NCBI GenBank assembly: GCA_016839165.1
Contig: CP069300.1
Coordinates: 4,898,001 to 4,962,000, forward strand
DNA length: 64,000 bases
Direction: 5' to 3'
DNA from: Bradyrhizobium sp. PSBB068
GTDB lineage: Bacteria > Pseudomonadota > Alphaproteobacteria > Rhizobiales > Xanthobacteraceae
The translations under genes and the position numbers were made by a program. Each line of letters opens with the position of its first letter. Positions within the stretch are counted from its first letter, which is position 1. Below, piece after piece: positions 1 through 8,697 of the stretch. A model generated the notes under the pieces. The model saw only the letters and a program-made list of their open reading frames with translations. It ran no database searches and was not told the DNA's origin.

Positions 1-829
1 ATGTCGCCATTTCGTCGGCGTAGATATGAACCTTGATGCCGAACGAACCGCCGACATCCTTGCAAACCACCCGGACCTGCGCCTCACTTAGCCCGAGATG
101 CAAGGCCGCGATGTTCTGCACCATGTGGGGAGCTTGCGTGCCCTGATAGATTGTGAGCCGTGCCTCGGCCGCATTCCAGTCGGCAACAACAGCCCGCGGT
201 TCAAGCGTCACTCCGGTGTGGCGCCCAAAGATGAAGTCGGCCTCGACCACCTCCGATTCCGCCAACGCATGGTCGACATCGCCTGCATTGAAGGTCCGTT
301 CAAAGGCAAGATTGTCACCAAGAGACGCGTGAATGACTGGCGTTGCTGGATCGAGCGCAGTACGCATGTCGGTGACGGCCTCGAGTTCCTCGTAGTCGAC
401 GGCAACATGCTCCATGGCATCTTCAGCCGCCGCCCGACTGGTAGCGACAATCGCCGCGACCGCCTCACCCTGCCAGCAGACCCGGTCGACCGCGATCGCG
501 TGCTGCGGGGCCGACTTCAATCCCTTCAGATGCGAGAGGACACCGACCCAAGGCGTGACGACAGCTTCAAGCTCAGGGCCCGTGACGATGGAAATGACGC
601 CGGACATACGCCGTGCCGCGTCGGCGTCGATCGCCACGATCCTGGCGTGGGCATGCGGCGATCGCAGAAACACCACATGCGCCATCCGCGGCAATTCCAG
701 GTCACTGACGTACTGCCCGCGTCCTTGCAGCAACCTGTCCAGGTTCGGCCGCGGCACCGTCTTGCCGATATAGGAATTCGGACGATCGAGCACCGAAAGT
801 GTCTGCGTTGGCGCACCGGTTACGGTCAT
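1..829 (-). CDS. Molybdenum hydroxylase large subunit (CoxL/xanthine dehydrogenase-like), 3' truncated by window edge
   Basis: Reading the minus strand from the ATG at 829 gives an uninterrupted frame to the window edge, so only about the first 276 residues are visible. The frame contains family landmarks such as GRGQYVSDL near residue 37, LRSPHAHARI near 55, DYEELEAV and EPRAVVADW, followed by GGSFGIK near the edge. These are typical of the molybdopterin-cytosine-dinucleotide-binding subunit of aldehyde, CO or xanthine dehydrogenase-like enzymes. The start overlaps the stop of the iron-sulfur subunit (ATGA), which implies translational coupling in an M-S-L operon. The active-site region lies outside the window, so the substrate cannot be inferred; true CO dehydrogenase cannot be told from other hydroxylases. 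Confidence 0.88.
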   Translation of the reverse strand, partial: MTVTGAPTQTLSVLDRPNSYIGKTVPRPNLDRLLQGRGQYVSDLELPRMAHVVFLRSPHAHARIVAIDADAARRMSGVISIVTGPELEAVVTPWVGVLSHLKGLKSAPQHAIAVDRVCWQGEAVAAIVATSRAAAEDAMEHVAVDYEELEAVTDMRTALDPATPVIHASLGDNLAFERTFNAGDVDHALAESEVVEADFIFGRHTGVTLEPRAVVADWNAAEARLTIYQGTQAPHMVQNIAALHLGLSEAQVRVVCKDVGGSFGIKVHIYADEMAT

Positions 830-1311
830 GTTCGCCGCGCCGCACGGGTCTTGGCTGTCGCCTCGACAGCGTCCACAATGGCCTGATAGCCGGTGCAGCG
901 GCAATAGTTGCCGGACAGGTGCTCGCGGATCGCCTGACGATCAGGTACGGACACATGGTTCAGCAAGTCCTGTGCCGTCATCAGCATCCCGGGGGTACAG
1001 TAGCCGCACTGCAATGCGTTGCGTTCGCGAAATGCCGCCTGAAGATCGGCGATCTCGCCGCTGTCGGACAGCCCCTCGATCGTCTCAACCGACGCGCCCT
1101 GCGCCTGGACCGTCAACATCAGACAGGAGCGAATGATCTCACCATCGATCCGGACGGTGCAGGCGCCGCAGACGCCGTGCTCGCAACCAACGTGGGTCCC
1201 AGTCAGTTTCAAATTCTCCCGAAGGAAATCCGCAAGATTGAGCCGCGGCAAGACGAAGGCATCGATGGGTTCGCCGTTGACGATAAGCGAAACCGACACC
1301 GGAGTGCTCAC
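826..1311 (-). CDS. Molybdenum hydroxylase small subunit, two [2Fe-2S] clusters
   Basis: 161 residues, the usual length for the CoxS/XDH small subunit. The N-terminal plant-ferredoxin-type cluster is seen as CEHGVCGAC (Cys43, 48, 51) with a fourth Cys at 63. The C-terminal cluster is seen as CGYCTPGM plus CRCTG near residues 102-139. It carries electrons from the molybdenum site to the FAD subunit in the cytoplasm. The gene overlaps both neighbours by four bases (ATGA at 1308-1311 and at 826-829), so all three subunits are likely translated as one operon. Confidence 0.93.
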   Translation of the reverse strand: MSTPVSVSLIVNGEPIDAFVLPRLNLADFLRENLKLTGTHVGCEHGVCGACTVRIDGEIIRSCLMLTVQAQGASVETIEGLSDSGEIADLQAAFRERNALQCGYCTPGMLMTAQDLLNHVSVPDRQAIREHLSGNYCRCTGYQAIVDAVEATAKTRAARRT

Positions 1312-2189
1312 CTGGCTCCTCCCGCGTCCAGCTCGGACCGCGCCAGCAATGCGGCCACGCAGCGCCGGAGCAAGACTGTGGCGAGGTGTCGGCGCATCGC
1401 CGGACTCGCCTGTTGATCCTCTTGCGGCTCAAGTTCGTCGGCCAGCGCCGTCGCAGCTTCTGCAAGCAGCGCCGGCGTCACGGATGCATTGATGAGCTTT
1501 GCGGCAGCAGTTGCCAGCAGAGGCCGTTCGCCAACCGCAAAGAAGCCGAGCCGAAGATCCGAAAACCGGCCAGCTGCGACGACAGCACGCGCAGCGAGAC
1601 CAACGACGGCGTAGTCGCCATGGCGCCGGGCATATTCTTGAAAGAAGTACGTCGAGCCCTGGCCCGCGATCGGCACCTCGACCGCGACAAGCAATTCGTC
1701 CGGCGACAGCGCCGTTTCGTAGATTCCCTTGAAAAATTCGGTCGCAGCAATCCGCCGCTCGCCCGTTGGACCGCGAGCAACTATCGCGGCATCAAGCGCA
1801 ACAACACAGGCCGGCAGCTCCGACGCGGGATCGGCGTGAGCGAGGCTACCGCCAATCGTTCCGCGGTTGCGAATGGCGGGATGGGCAACGTGGCTGACGG
1901 CATTCAGCAACAGTGGAGCATGCAGCGCAATCTCCGGCGATCTGAGCAAGTCGACATACCGGGTCAGCGCGCCAACGACCAGGACGTCTCCCTTCAACGC
2001 AATGCCGCGCAACTCGGCGAGGCCGCCGATATCGACCAGTAGCTCCGGGGACAGCAGCCGGAGATTCATCGCTGGCATCAGGCTCTGGCCGCCCGATAGA
2101 ACCTTCGCCCTGTCGCCATGTGCGGCAAGCAGTTCCAGCGCATTTACGACGCTGGTCGCACGGGCATAGGCGAAAGCCGCAGCTTTCAT
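1308..2189 (-). CDS. Molybdenum hydroxylase FAD-binding medium subunit
   Basis: 293 residues from the ATG at 2189 (MKAAAFAYARATS), chosen over an upstream in-frame start because family members begin here. FAD-binding landmarks are present: LSGGQSLMPAMNLRL near 33-47 and the second block IRNRGTIGGSLAHADPASELP near 105-125. It is the first gene of the M-S-L operon, and its upstream region is shared divergently with the LLM oxidoreductase gene at 2358. Confidence 0.92.
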   Translation of the reverse strand: MKAAAFAYARATSVVNALELLAAHGDRAKVLSGGQSLMPAMNLRLLSPELLVDIGGLAELRGIALKGDVLVVGALTRYVDLLRSPEIALHAPLLLNAVSHVAHPAIRNRGTIGGSLAHADPASELPACVVALDAAIVARGPTGERRIAATEFFKGIYETALSPDELLVAVEVPIAGQGSTYFFQEYARRHGDYAVVGLAARAVVAAGRFSDLRLGFFAVGERPLLATAAAKLINASVTPALLAEAATALADELEPQEDQQASPAMRRHLATVLLRRCVAALLARSELDAGGAR

Positions 2190-2247
2190 ATGGGCGTGGC
2201 CTCCCGGCCCAATTTTGGTTCGGCCGATTAGAGAACCGCCTTGTGCA

Positions 2248-2275
2248 AAGGTCAAGCTTGGTTATCGAGTGATTA
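2248..2275. promoter_or_regulatory. Candidate regulator site in the divergent promoter region
   Basis: AAGGTC, eight bases, then TTATCGAGTGATTA, an imperfect inverted repeat (TTATCG/CGATTA). The same AAGGTC-N8-TTATCGAG(C/T)GATTA arrangement recurs at 6864-6891 upstream of the flavin monooxygenase pseudogene. Both lie in promoter regions flanking the TetR gene at 4350-5036, so this is a plausible operator for that regulator. This is inference from sequence sharing only. Confidence 0.45.
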
Positions 2276-2357
2276 TTTGTGCAGCGGGGCTTGTCTTCGT
2301 CCTGTGAAGGCCGCAGGTTCCTTACCAACTAAAGTTCAACGCACGAGGAGGAGGATC

Positions 2358-3455
2358 ATGAAGCTCGGTTTCTTTACGATGCCGATCCATCCTCTCGACA
2401 AGGACTGGCGGCAATCGCTCCGCGAGGATCGGGAAGCCTTCCTGCTGGCGGATGAGCTCGGCTTTACCGAAGCGTATGTCGGGGAGCATGCCACCGACAA
2501 GGCCGAAAACATCACCTCCAGCATCGCGTTCATTGCCTGGCTCGCAGCGGCGACCAAGCAGATCAAGCTTGGGACCGGCACGATCAACCTGCCGAACAGC
2601 CATCCGGCGGCGGTCGCGGCATCCGTGGCCATGCTCGATCATATGCTCGATGGCCGCTTCATATTTGGAATAAGCCCTGGCGGATTGCTGTCCGACGCGG
2701 AGATCTTCGGCAATCTCGACGCCGACCGCAATGCCATGTTCATCGAGGCGATCAATCAGGTCCTCGATATCTGGGGCGGCAAGCCGCCCTATGATCTGCA
2801 AGGCAAATATTGGAATGTCTCGGTCAAAAGGACTCTGATCGAAGACATTGGCCAGGGCGTAGTTGCCCGCCCGTTGCAAGCCCCTCACCCGCCGATCGTG
2901 GTGACGGCGGTCGCGCCGTTCTCAAAGGGCGTTACGGAGGCCGCGGCACGCGGCTGGGATCCGATCTCGGCAAACTTCCTGATGCCGGCCTGGGTACGGA
3001 GTCACTGGCCCAAATACGTCGAAGGTTGCGAGCGTGTGAACCGGGCAGCCGCCCCTGCCAATTGGCGCGTAGCCAAGAGCGTGTTCGTGGCAAAGGACGC
3101 AGCTACGGCGAAGGCCTACGCCACGGCGCCCGATGGTCCCTACGTGTATTACTATCACCAGCTGTTCACGAAGCTGAAGCGCAGTGGCCGGCTTGAGCTG
3201 TTCAAGACGCGGCGGGAACAACCTGACGCGGAGGTTACACTTGAGTCGATCTGCAACAAGCTGATCATCTACGGCACACCCGAAAGTGTGGCCGACCAGT
3301 TGTTATCGTTCCAGCAGGAGACCGGCCCTTTCGGAACCTTGCTCTATGCCGGCAAGGACTGGAAGGACCGCGAGCTCGGCCGCCAATCGATGATCCTGAT
3401 GGCGGAGAAGGTCTTGCCGCGCATCAATGCCGGCGGCGCCAGCTCGTCGACGTAA
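2358..3455 (+). CDS. LLM-class (luciferase-like) flavin-dependent oxidoreductase
   Basis: 365 residues from the ATG at 2358, preceded by a strong AGGAGGAGG ribosome site. An upstream in-frame start at 2241 is unlikely. It has the bacterial luciferase-like TIM-barrel pattern: MKLGFFTMPIHP at the start, AYVGEHATD near 44, KLGTGTINLPNSHPAAVAASVAMLD near 75-100 and GRFIFGISPGG near 105-116. Such enzymes use reduced flavin from a separate reductase, and one lies close by (5033-5587). It is probably co-transcribed with the deacetylase-like gene 12 bases downstream. The substrate is unknown. Confidence 0.9.
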   Translation: MKLGFFTMPIHPLDKDWRQSLREDREAFLLADELGFTEAYVGEHATDKAENITSSIAFIAWLAAATKQIKLGTGTINLPNSHPAAVAASVAMLDHMLDGRFIFGISPGGLLSDAEIFGNLDADRNAMFIEAINQVLDIWGGKPPYDLQGKYWNVSVKRTLIEDIGQGVVARPLQAPHPPIVVTAVAPFSKGVTEAAARGWDPISANFLMPAWVRSHWPKYVEGCERVNRAAAPANWRVAKSVFVAKDAATAKAYATAPDGPYVYYYHQLFTKLKRSGRLELFKTRREQPDAEVTLESICNKLIIYGTPESVADQLLSFQQETGPFGTLLYAGKDWKDRELGRQSMILMAEKVLPRINAGGASSST

Positions 3456-3467
3456 GGGAGTCTCGAC

Positions 3468-4343
3468 ATGGCATTCACCGATCGCGTTCCGTACCAAGCA
3501 CAGGTCGACCGGCCGAAATTGACACTGCCGGGTGGCAAAAAACTTGCCGTCTGGGTCATCCTCAATGTCGAGGAATGGCGCATCGGGAATCCGATGCCAC
3601 GTACCGTGCTGAGCCCGCCGATGGGCCAGCCCTTGCTACCAGACGTTCCGAACTGGTCGTGGCATGAATACGGCATGCGTGCCGGCTTCTGGCGGCAATT
3701 CAAGGCCCTCACCGACCGAAACATACCGGTGACGCTGGCTGCGAACGCCAACGTCTGCAACAGCTATCCGCGTGTGGCGTCCGCAGCGCTCGAGGCGGGT
3801 TTCGAATTCATGGGACACGGTTTCGTCCAGGGCCCGATGCACAAGGTCGAGAACCAGGCGGACGCGATCAAGCGTGCGGTCGACACCATAGCCGGTTTTG
3901 CCGGCAAGCCACCGCGATCATGGGAGAGCCCGGGCCTGACCGAAACCGAAGAAACGCTCGATCTCCTCCGTCTGAACGGAATTGAATACGTGGCCGATTG
4001 GGTGATTGACGATCTTCCGCAGGAGATCGCTACGCCGCACGGAATCGTGACGACGATTCCATATTCGGTCGAGACCAATGATATTGTCATTCACGCGCTG
4101 CAGCACCTGCCGTCGGAACAGTTCCTGACGCGCTGCACCGACCAGTTTGATCGGCTGTATCTTGAAGGCGCAGAGAATGCCCGCGTCATGGCTATCTCGG
4201 TGCATCCCTACATCACAGGTGTCCCACATCGAATCAAGTACCTCGAAGCCCTGCTCGATTACGTCGTCGGCCACGACGGCGTGGCACTGATGACGGCGAG
4301 CGAAATCGGCGATTGGTATCGGGACCAGATGGCAGCGAAGTAA
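3468..4343 (+). CDS. Polysaccharide deacetylase-family hydrolase (allantoinase/PuuE-like)
   Basis: 291 residues of the NodB-homology fold in its PuuE-like form. Landmarks are NVEEWRIG near 29, SWHEYGMRAGFWR near 64, NANVCNSYP near 90, FMGHGFVQGPMH near 112 and the later LRLNGIEYVADW and SVHPYITGVPHR. Family members act on C-N bonds of cyclic amides or on N-acetyl groups. It follows the LLM oxidoreductase by 12 bases, suggesting both act in one catabolic pathway, perhaps on an N-heterocycle. Substrate not determinable. Confidence 0.85.
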   Translation: MAFTDRVPYQAQVDRPKLTLPGGKKLAVWVILNVEEWRIGNPMPRTVLSPPMGQPLLPDVPNWSWHEYGMRAGFWRQFKALTDRNIPVTLAANANVCNSYPRVASAALEAGFEFMGHGFVQGPMHKVENQADAIKRAVDTIAGFAGKPPRSWESPGLTETEETLDLLRLNGIEYVADWVIDDLPQEIATPHGIVTTIPYSVETNDIVIHALQHLPSEQFLTRCTDQFDRLYLEGAENARVMAISVHPYITGVPHRIKYLEALLDYVVGHDGVALMTASEIGDWYRDQMAAK

Positions 4344-4349
4344 TCCGGC

Positions 4350-5036
4350 TCAGCCGACGACCTCGATCGGCGCCCGCCGGCGATCGGTCGCGCTCTCCGC
4401 CATCCGCTCAAATCCCGCAAGGAAGATGTCCAGCGCGTCACTGATCATCCGCGACTTGTCATCAAGGACCGGCGCTTCGTAGATGTACTTGCGTACACCG
4501 TAGTAGAAGATGCCGCCGTGAAACACCCAAGCGAGCTCCAACTCGGCAGCGCTCGGCTTGTTCTGCGTCGCGAGGCCGGCGTCGTGGCGGCATTCCCTGA
4601 GAATGCGGGTCAGGATCTTGTCCTTGACCATGCCAACATACCAGCGGTTGATATCGAGACCCTTCAGCCCCGAGTAAAGATAGATCCTCAGCCATCTTCG
4701 ATTGAAGATGGCGTCCGTATAAGCTTCGTAGAATTCCTGCAATCGCACGCGGAGCGGACGCGACCGATCCGACAGCAATTTCTCCCAGCCGATCTCGAGG
4801 GGCTCGAGATAGACCTTGCGGTAGACTTCTCGAATGAGATCGTCCTTGCTCGGGAAATACCGATAAAGCAACGGCTGGGTCACGCCGAGTTTGCGGGCCA
4901 GCGCACGCGTGCCGCCGCCAAATCCCTCCTCTGCAAAAAGCTCGGTCGCTTTGGTGACGAATTCACTGCGACGGTCAGCAGCTGACAGCCGCTTTCGCTT
5001 AGCACGAACTCGTTTGACGGGCATCTTCCGATTCAT
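4350..5036 (-). CDS. TetR/AcrR-family transcriptional regulator
   Basis: 228 residues with a lysine/arginine-rich N-terminus and a TetR helix-turn-helix at about residues 22-68 (ATELFAEEGFGGGTRALARKLGV...LYRYFPSKDDL). The C-terminal ligand domain is variable. It is convergent with the deacetylase gene and overlaps the flavin reductase by four bases (ATGA at 5033-5036), so regulator and reductase form one operon. It probably controls the surrounding oxidoreductase genes through the repeated site seen at 2248 and 6864. Confidence 0.9.
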   Translation of the reverse strand: MNRKMPVKRVRAKRKRLSAADRRSEFVTKATELFAEEGFGGGTRALARKLGVTQPLLYRYFPSKDDLIREVYRKVYLEPLEIGWEKLLSDRSRPLRVRLQEFYEAYTDAIFNRRWLRIYLYSGLKGLDINRWYVGMVKDKILTRILRECRHDAGLATQNKPSAAELELAWVFHGGIFYYGVRKYIYEAPVLDDKSRMISDALDIFLAGFERMAESATDRRRAPIEVVG

Positions 5037-5587
5037 GATGGCTCGCTGCCATCGTCAGCCAAGGACCGGCCAAAGCTTCCCCGCGCGAACAGCAGCGGAT
5101 TGCTGGGGCCATAGGCGTAGGCCTCGACCGCTCCCAGGAAAATGACGTGATCGCCGCCGTAGTAGCGGTTCGTGGCCCGGCACTGTAAACTTGCGGCGAC
5201 GTCGGCAAGTACCGGGGCATTCCCGAGGCCGGGACTCCACTTCACACCCGCAAACTTGTCACCCGACGATCTGGCAAACTGCATCGCCAGCCCCTGCTGC
5301 GAGGCGTCAAGAACGTTGACCGTGAAATGGCTGGCATTCTGGAAGATCGGCAGCCCCTGCGAAAACATCCCGAGGCTCCACAGCACCAGCGGCGGATTGA
5401 GCGATACCGACGCGAAGGAATTGCACGTAATCCCGTACGGCCGTCCGTCGGCCGACATCGCGGTGACGATCGTCACGCCGGTCGCGAATGTACCGAGCGC
5501 ATTGCGGAAGTCACGAGGATCGATCGTCGAACTGTCGCTTGCGAGCTCACTGGCCGGTTCCGGTCGATGTTTGGGTGAGTCAGACAT
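5033..5587 (-). CDS. Flavin reductase-domain protein (HpaC/HsaB-like)
   Basis: 184 residues. The flavin-reductase split-barrel is visible: DFRNALGTFATGVTIVTA near 25-42, GRPYGITCNSFASVSLNPPLVLWSL near 49-73, FTVNVLDASQQGLAMQFA and DHVIFLGAVEAY near 150. It supplies reduced FMN/FAD to partner monooxygenases. The gene just upstream in transcription (5598-6819) is the typical acyl-CoA-dehydrogenase-type partner but is broken, so the reductase may now serve only the LLM enzyme at 2358. Confidence 0.9.
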   Translation of the reverse strand: MSDSPKHRPEPASELASDSSTIDPRDFRNALGTFATGVTIVTAMSADGRPYGITCNSFASVSLNPPLVLWSLGMFSQGLPIFQNASHFTVNVLDASQQGLAMQFARSSGDKFAGVKWSPGLGNAPVLADVAASLQCRATNRYYGGDHVIFLGAVEAYAYGPSNPLLFARGSFGRSLADDGSEPS

Positions 5588-5597
5588 CCGGCCAGCC

Positions 5598-6819
5598 TCA
5601 AAGCGTCAGGTTTTCGGATGGCAGCCCAAGTGCCACGCGCCCATAATTGGTGCCCGCCGCGTCGAAATTAAAAGCAAGATGCGAGTTCACCCCATGCGCA
5701 TCGCGGAATTGACGTTGCAACGCGCCCGAGGTGAACAGGCTGCGCGCACCGCTCGCAGCAAACAAGAGGGACACCGCTTCGGTGCAGAGATTGACCGCAA
5801 ACGCACCATCGCGCCGCAGCTTCGTTTTCGCAGCAATGCCCGGAACATCCCCAAGCCGAACCCCCGCAAGCACGTTCAAACAGTTCGTACGCATGATCAG
5901 CCGCGCGGCATCTATCTTCGCCGACGCTTCAGCGATCTTGATCTGTGTGCTCTGCAGGTCTCCGATCTTGGCACGGTCATATGTCGAGGCGCGGTATCGC
6001 GCGATCTCGACATAGTCGTCAAGGCACGCCTGCGCATTTCCCAGGCCGACTCCGGACAAGGCGTAAGGAAACGACGAGAAGACCCGAAGCATGTAGAGCC
6101 CGTTCGGATTGGCGATGCTGCCAAGCGTTGCACCACCCGCAAGATCGCTGACGGCAACCGTCATATGCTGAGGAACGAATGCATCGACCACTCGCACATC
6201 GTTCGATCACGTTCCACGCAAACCAGCCGCATTCCAGGTATCGTCAACGGCGTAGTCCCGTCTGTTCAACAGGAATAGCCGATAATCGACACCGTCGGCC
6301 TCATCATCCGAGGCAACCACGCTCGCCAGCATGTTCCAACCACATGCTACGACCCCCGACGAGACGGGCCGATGACCACTCAGCACGTATCCGGCACGCG
6401 TCTTCCTGGCTCGACCGGCCGGGAAGACAAAGGAGGAGGCGATTAGCGTATCCGGGTCCTCTCCCCACACCGTGCTCTGTGCCGCCGGCGCAAACATACC
6501 CAGCATCCAGTGGTGGCTCGCAAGATAGGCAAAATTCCAAGAGACCGAGGCGTCGCCCTGCCCGAGGGCATCGGCGCAATCGACGAGCGCAACATAGTCG
6601 AGTTCGCTTTCCCCCGACGCGCTTGTGCTGCAGGATTCGAAAGAGCCCGCTGTCGTGCAGATCCCGCTCGGTCTCAGGTGGCAAGCGGCGCAGCTCTTCG
6701 GTTCGCGCGGCCCGTTCACGCAAGGTCGGAACAAGCGCTTTCGCTCGTGCGACCATCAGCGAATAATCATCCCGATCCGGCGCCAGCTTCGCGTCGAGCC
6801 CGCGGCCAACCTCAACCAT
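5598..6819 (-). pseudogene. Broken acyl-CoA-dehydrogenase-type flavin monooxygenase (HsaA-like)
   Basis: Three ORF pieces together make one protein of about 405 residues. From the ATG at 6819 the frame gives RRLPPETERDLHDSGLFRIL, typical of group D flavin monooxygenases. At a run of five C (6612-6616 on the plus strand) one extra base shifts the frame; removing it restores RVGESELDYVALVDCADALGQG. The restored frame then meets an in-frame TGA at 6207-6209, where Gly is expected (GT*SNDVRVVDAFVPQHM), and continues cleanly to 5598. The two lesions look like real decay, though a homopolymer sequencing error cannot be excluded for the first. Confidence 0.85.
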
Positions 6820-7119
6820 GGTCTCTTCCTTCGTTCGATCTCCAAAGCATTCGCACGATCGGAAAGGTCGGCACAGTTTATCGAGCGATTACCGGAGATC
6901 AAGACGCGTAACCCCGCCTGCAGCGCATTCAAGACACGGAACTGCCGCCGCTGCCCCCGTTGAGGCGGCGCTTACGGCCGTGACTGGTCAGTGCGCGACA
7001 GACGGCTTCGGTTAACAATCGCCGGTTTGCCGAAGGGCTACCTGTGAACCAGCAACGCAGAGAAGCCCGGTGGCCATTCGACCACCAGGCGCCCCAAGTC
7101 GTCGAACTGTCGACGGGGC
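6820..7119. promoter_or_regulatory. Intergenic region with second copy of the candidate operator (6864-6891)
   Basis: About 300 bases without a convincing gene. It contains AAGGTC-N8-TTATCGAGCGATTA at 6864-6891, matching the site at 2248-2275, in the expected promoter position for the monooxygenase pseudogene that starts at 6819. It also marks the transition from chromosomal genes to the prophage late region; no attachment site or tRNA was recognised here. Confidence 0.45.
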
Positions 7120-7566
7120 TCAACTCGCCGCGCGGAATTGGACGAGCTCCTTTCGCCAATACAGCGTGTGGTGCCATGCCCAGGGCGAGACAGGCTCGAA
7201 CAACCGGTAGCCCTGCCGGATAAAATTGTTAGCCGAGAAAACATTATCGGTCGTATCCGAAACAATCGTTGTACAGCCGGCACGCCGCGCTCGTGCCTCC
7301 AGTGCCCGAGTAAGGCGCACTTGAAGGCCGTGGCCGCAATGCGGCATCGCAACGCCGACTCGGCAAAGATATCCAGCGTTGGCAACATGAGTCGAGGGAA
7401 TAACGCCAGCAAACGCGATTGGCTTCGTTTCACGGAAAGCCATCCACCAATGCCCATGCTCAAAATCCGGCACACGGGTCCCGTCACAGAATATCAGCTG
7501 ATGAAGCTCGGTGAGTGAGTCCGAGACCTCGTCATCATGCGAATCGACTTCGCGAATCCGATACAT
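7120..7566 (-). CDS. GNAT-family N-acetyltransferase
   Basis: 148 residues. The GNAT core is visible as FAGVIPSTHVANAGYLCRVGV near 52-73, followed by a P-loop-like acetyl-CoA segment HCGHGLQVRLTRALEARARR and by IRQGYRLFEPVSPWAWHHTLYWRK at the C-terminus. The usual Q/RxxGxG/A loop is present only in modified form. It lies at the distal end of the minus-strand late phage transcription unit, so it may be a phage cargo gene rather than a host gene. Substrate unknown. Confidence 0.7.
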   Translation of the reverse strand: MYRIREVDSHDDEVSDSLTELHQLIFCDGTRVPDFEHGHWWMAFRETKPIAFAGVIPSTHVANAGYLCRVGVAMPHCGHGLQVRLTRALEARARRAGCTTIVSDTTDNVFSANNFIRQGYRLFEPVSPWAWHHTLYWRKELVQFRAAS

Positions 7567-7649
7567 TGCCGCACCTCAAGAGTTTCATGACCGGCCAAGG
7601 TGCCCAGATCTACGACCTGAACGTGTCAACTCGCGCGGGGCGAGGAAGG

Positions 7650-7943
7650 TTACTTTCCGAGAGTGGCTTTGATGCCCAGCCAAACCGCTCCGAGAAAACC
7701 CGTGGCAATGACGGTGATCACCGCCTTAAACGTATAACTCTGCGCCTGCTCGACGCTTCGTCGCCATCGCCGCAGGTGTTGGAAATCGGCGCGCAGCTCG
7801 CGTCGATCTCCCTCTTCAAAGCCGAACGAAGTCAAGACAGTCGCGATGGTCTTGACCACCACGGCGTCGATATCGCTTCGGCGCACTCGATCTTGTTCAA
7901 TCAGTGTCTCCATCACGATCGCTTTGATATCCGCCTCGTGCAT
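7650..7943 (-). CDS. Phage lysis-region protein with one membrane segment
   Basis: 97 residues from the ATG at 7943 (MHEADIKAIVMETL), just past the stop of the next gene at 7948. The N-terminal half is charged and helical; one membrane segment near the C-terminus reads FKAVITVIATGFLGAVWLGI. Its place at the end of the endolysin, membrane protein and holin-like series suggests a lysis or holin-accessory role, inferred from position. Confidence 0.6.
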   Translation of the reverse strand: MHEADIKAIVMETLIEQDRVRRSDIDAVVVKTIATVLTSFGFEEGDRRELRADFQHLRRWRRSVEQAQSYTFKAVITVIATGFLGAVWLGIKATLGK

Positions 7944-7947
7944 TGGA

Positions 7948-8334
7948 TCACCGTCGTATGATGCGCGCGACATTCTCAAACGTACGCTTTCCAAAGTAGA
8001 AACCCATGATCATGCCGGCCCAGGTGCTGACATCTCCGGTGAGCTGCGGCGTCGTCCCAAGCCCGAGAACCTTGTCCCAGATGACGCATTTGGCAAAGAA
8101 TACCAAAGTGACATAGAAGGCCAATTTCTCCGGCTCCAAGGCGTGACCGATCTCGGCGATCTTCAGTTGATTGTGTATCTGCATTTCGGCCGTCTGTGCG
8201 GCGATCTCGCTTGCAGCAAGATCGGCAGCGATCTTGCTGTCAATGTTGCCGGCCTTCAGCTTGGCCTGATACGCATCGATGAGCCCCTTGATGACGGGGC
8301 CCCCAAGGAAGGAAAGAATAGCCATCCACATCAA
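7948..8334 (-). CDS. Holin-like phage membrane protein
   Basis: 128 residues: an N-terminal hydrophobic segment (MMWMAILSFLGGPVIKG), a central Ala/Lys/Glu-rich helical stretch with coiled-coil character (about residues 22-70) and two C-terminal membrane segments around YVTLVFFAKCVIW and WAGMIMGFYFG. Size and topology fit a three-segment phage holin, and it abuts another membrane protein and the lysozyme-like gene. Family assignment rests on topology and position only. Confidence 0.6.
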   Translation of the reverse strand: MMWMAILSFLGGPVIKGLIDAYQAKLKAGNIDSKIAADLAASEIAAQTAEMQIHNQLKIAEIGHALEPEKLAFYVTLVFFAKCVIWDKVLGLGTTPQLTGDVSTWAGMIMGFYFGKRTFENVARIIRR

Positions 8335-8697
8335 TCAGCTCTTTCCCATCGACCGCAACCGGGCGACGATCGTGATCGTCGAGATCCCGATCATGGTGTA
8401 GGCGAGATATTGGGGATTGTTCTTCAGCGCTTCCATGACTTGGGACTTGAGGTCTGGATCGCCGAGAGCCGACGCGATCGGATCAAGCCACTGGAAGACG
8501 GTTCCAATACCGGTCAGCAACAGGCCCCAAACCACGGTCACCGATCGTCCGGTCAGCGCCCAGGCCTTGCCCCAGAACGTATCGGCCTCGACGTAAAACG
8601 ACTTGAGGGCTGGAATTGCGTGCAGGATCGGCCGCAGGACGATGAGGTAGGCGCAAAGCAGTCCGGGCAAGGTGAGGAAAAGCCAAAGCATGGTCAT
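8335..8697 (-). CDS. Phage lysis-cassette membrane protein
   Basis: 120 residues with three likely membrane segments: residues 3-25, about 52-70 (VTVVWGLLLTGIGTVFQWL) and a C-terminal YTMIGISTITIVARL. It starts inside the end of the lysozyme gene (overlap 8694-8697) and is followed immediately by the holin-like gene. It is either a second holin or an antiholin; the sequence does not decide. Confidence 0.6.
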   Translation of the reverse strand: MTMLWLFLTLPGLLCAYLIVLRPILHAIPALKSFYVEADTFWGKAWALTGRSVTVVWGLLLTGIGTVFQWLDPIASALGDPDLKSQVMEALKNNPQYLAYTMIGISTITIVARLRSMGKS

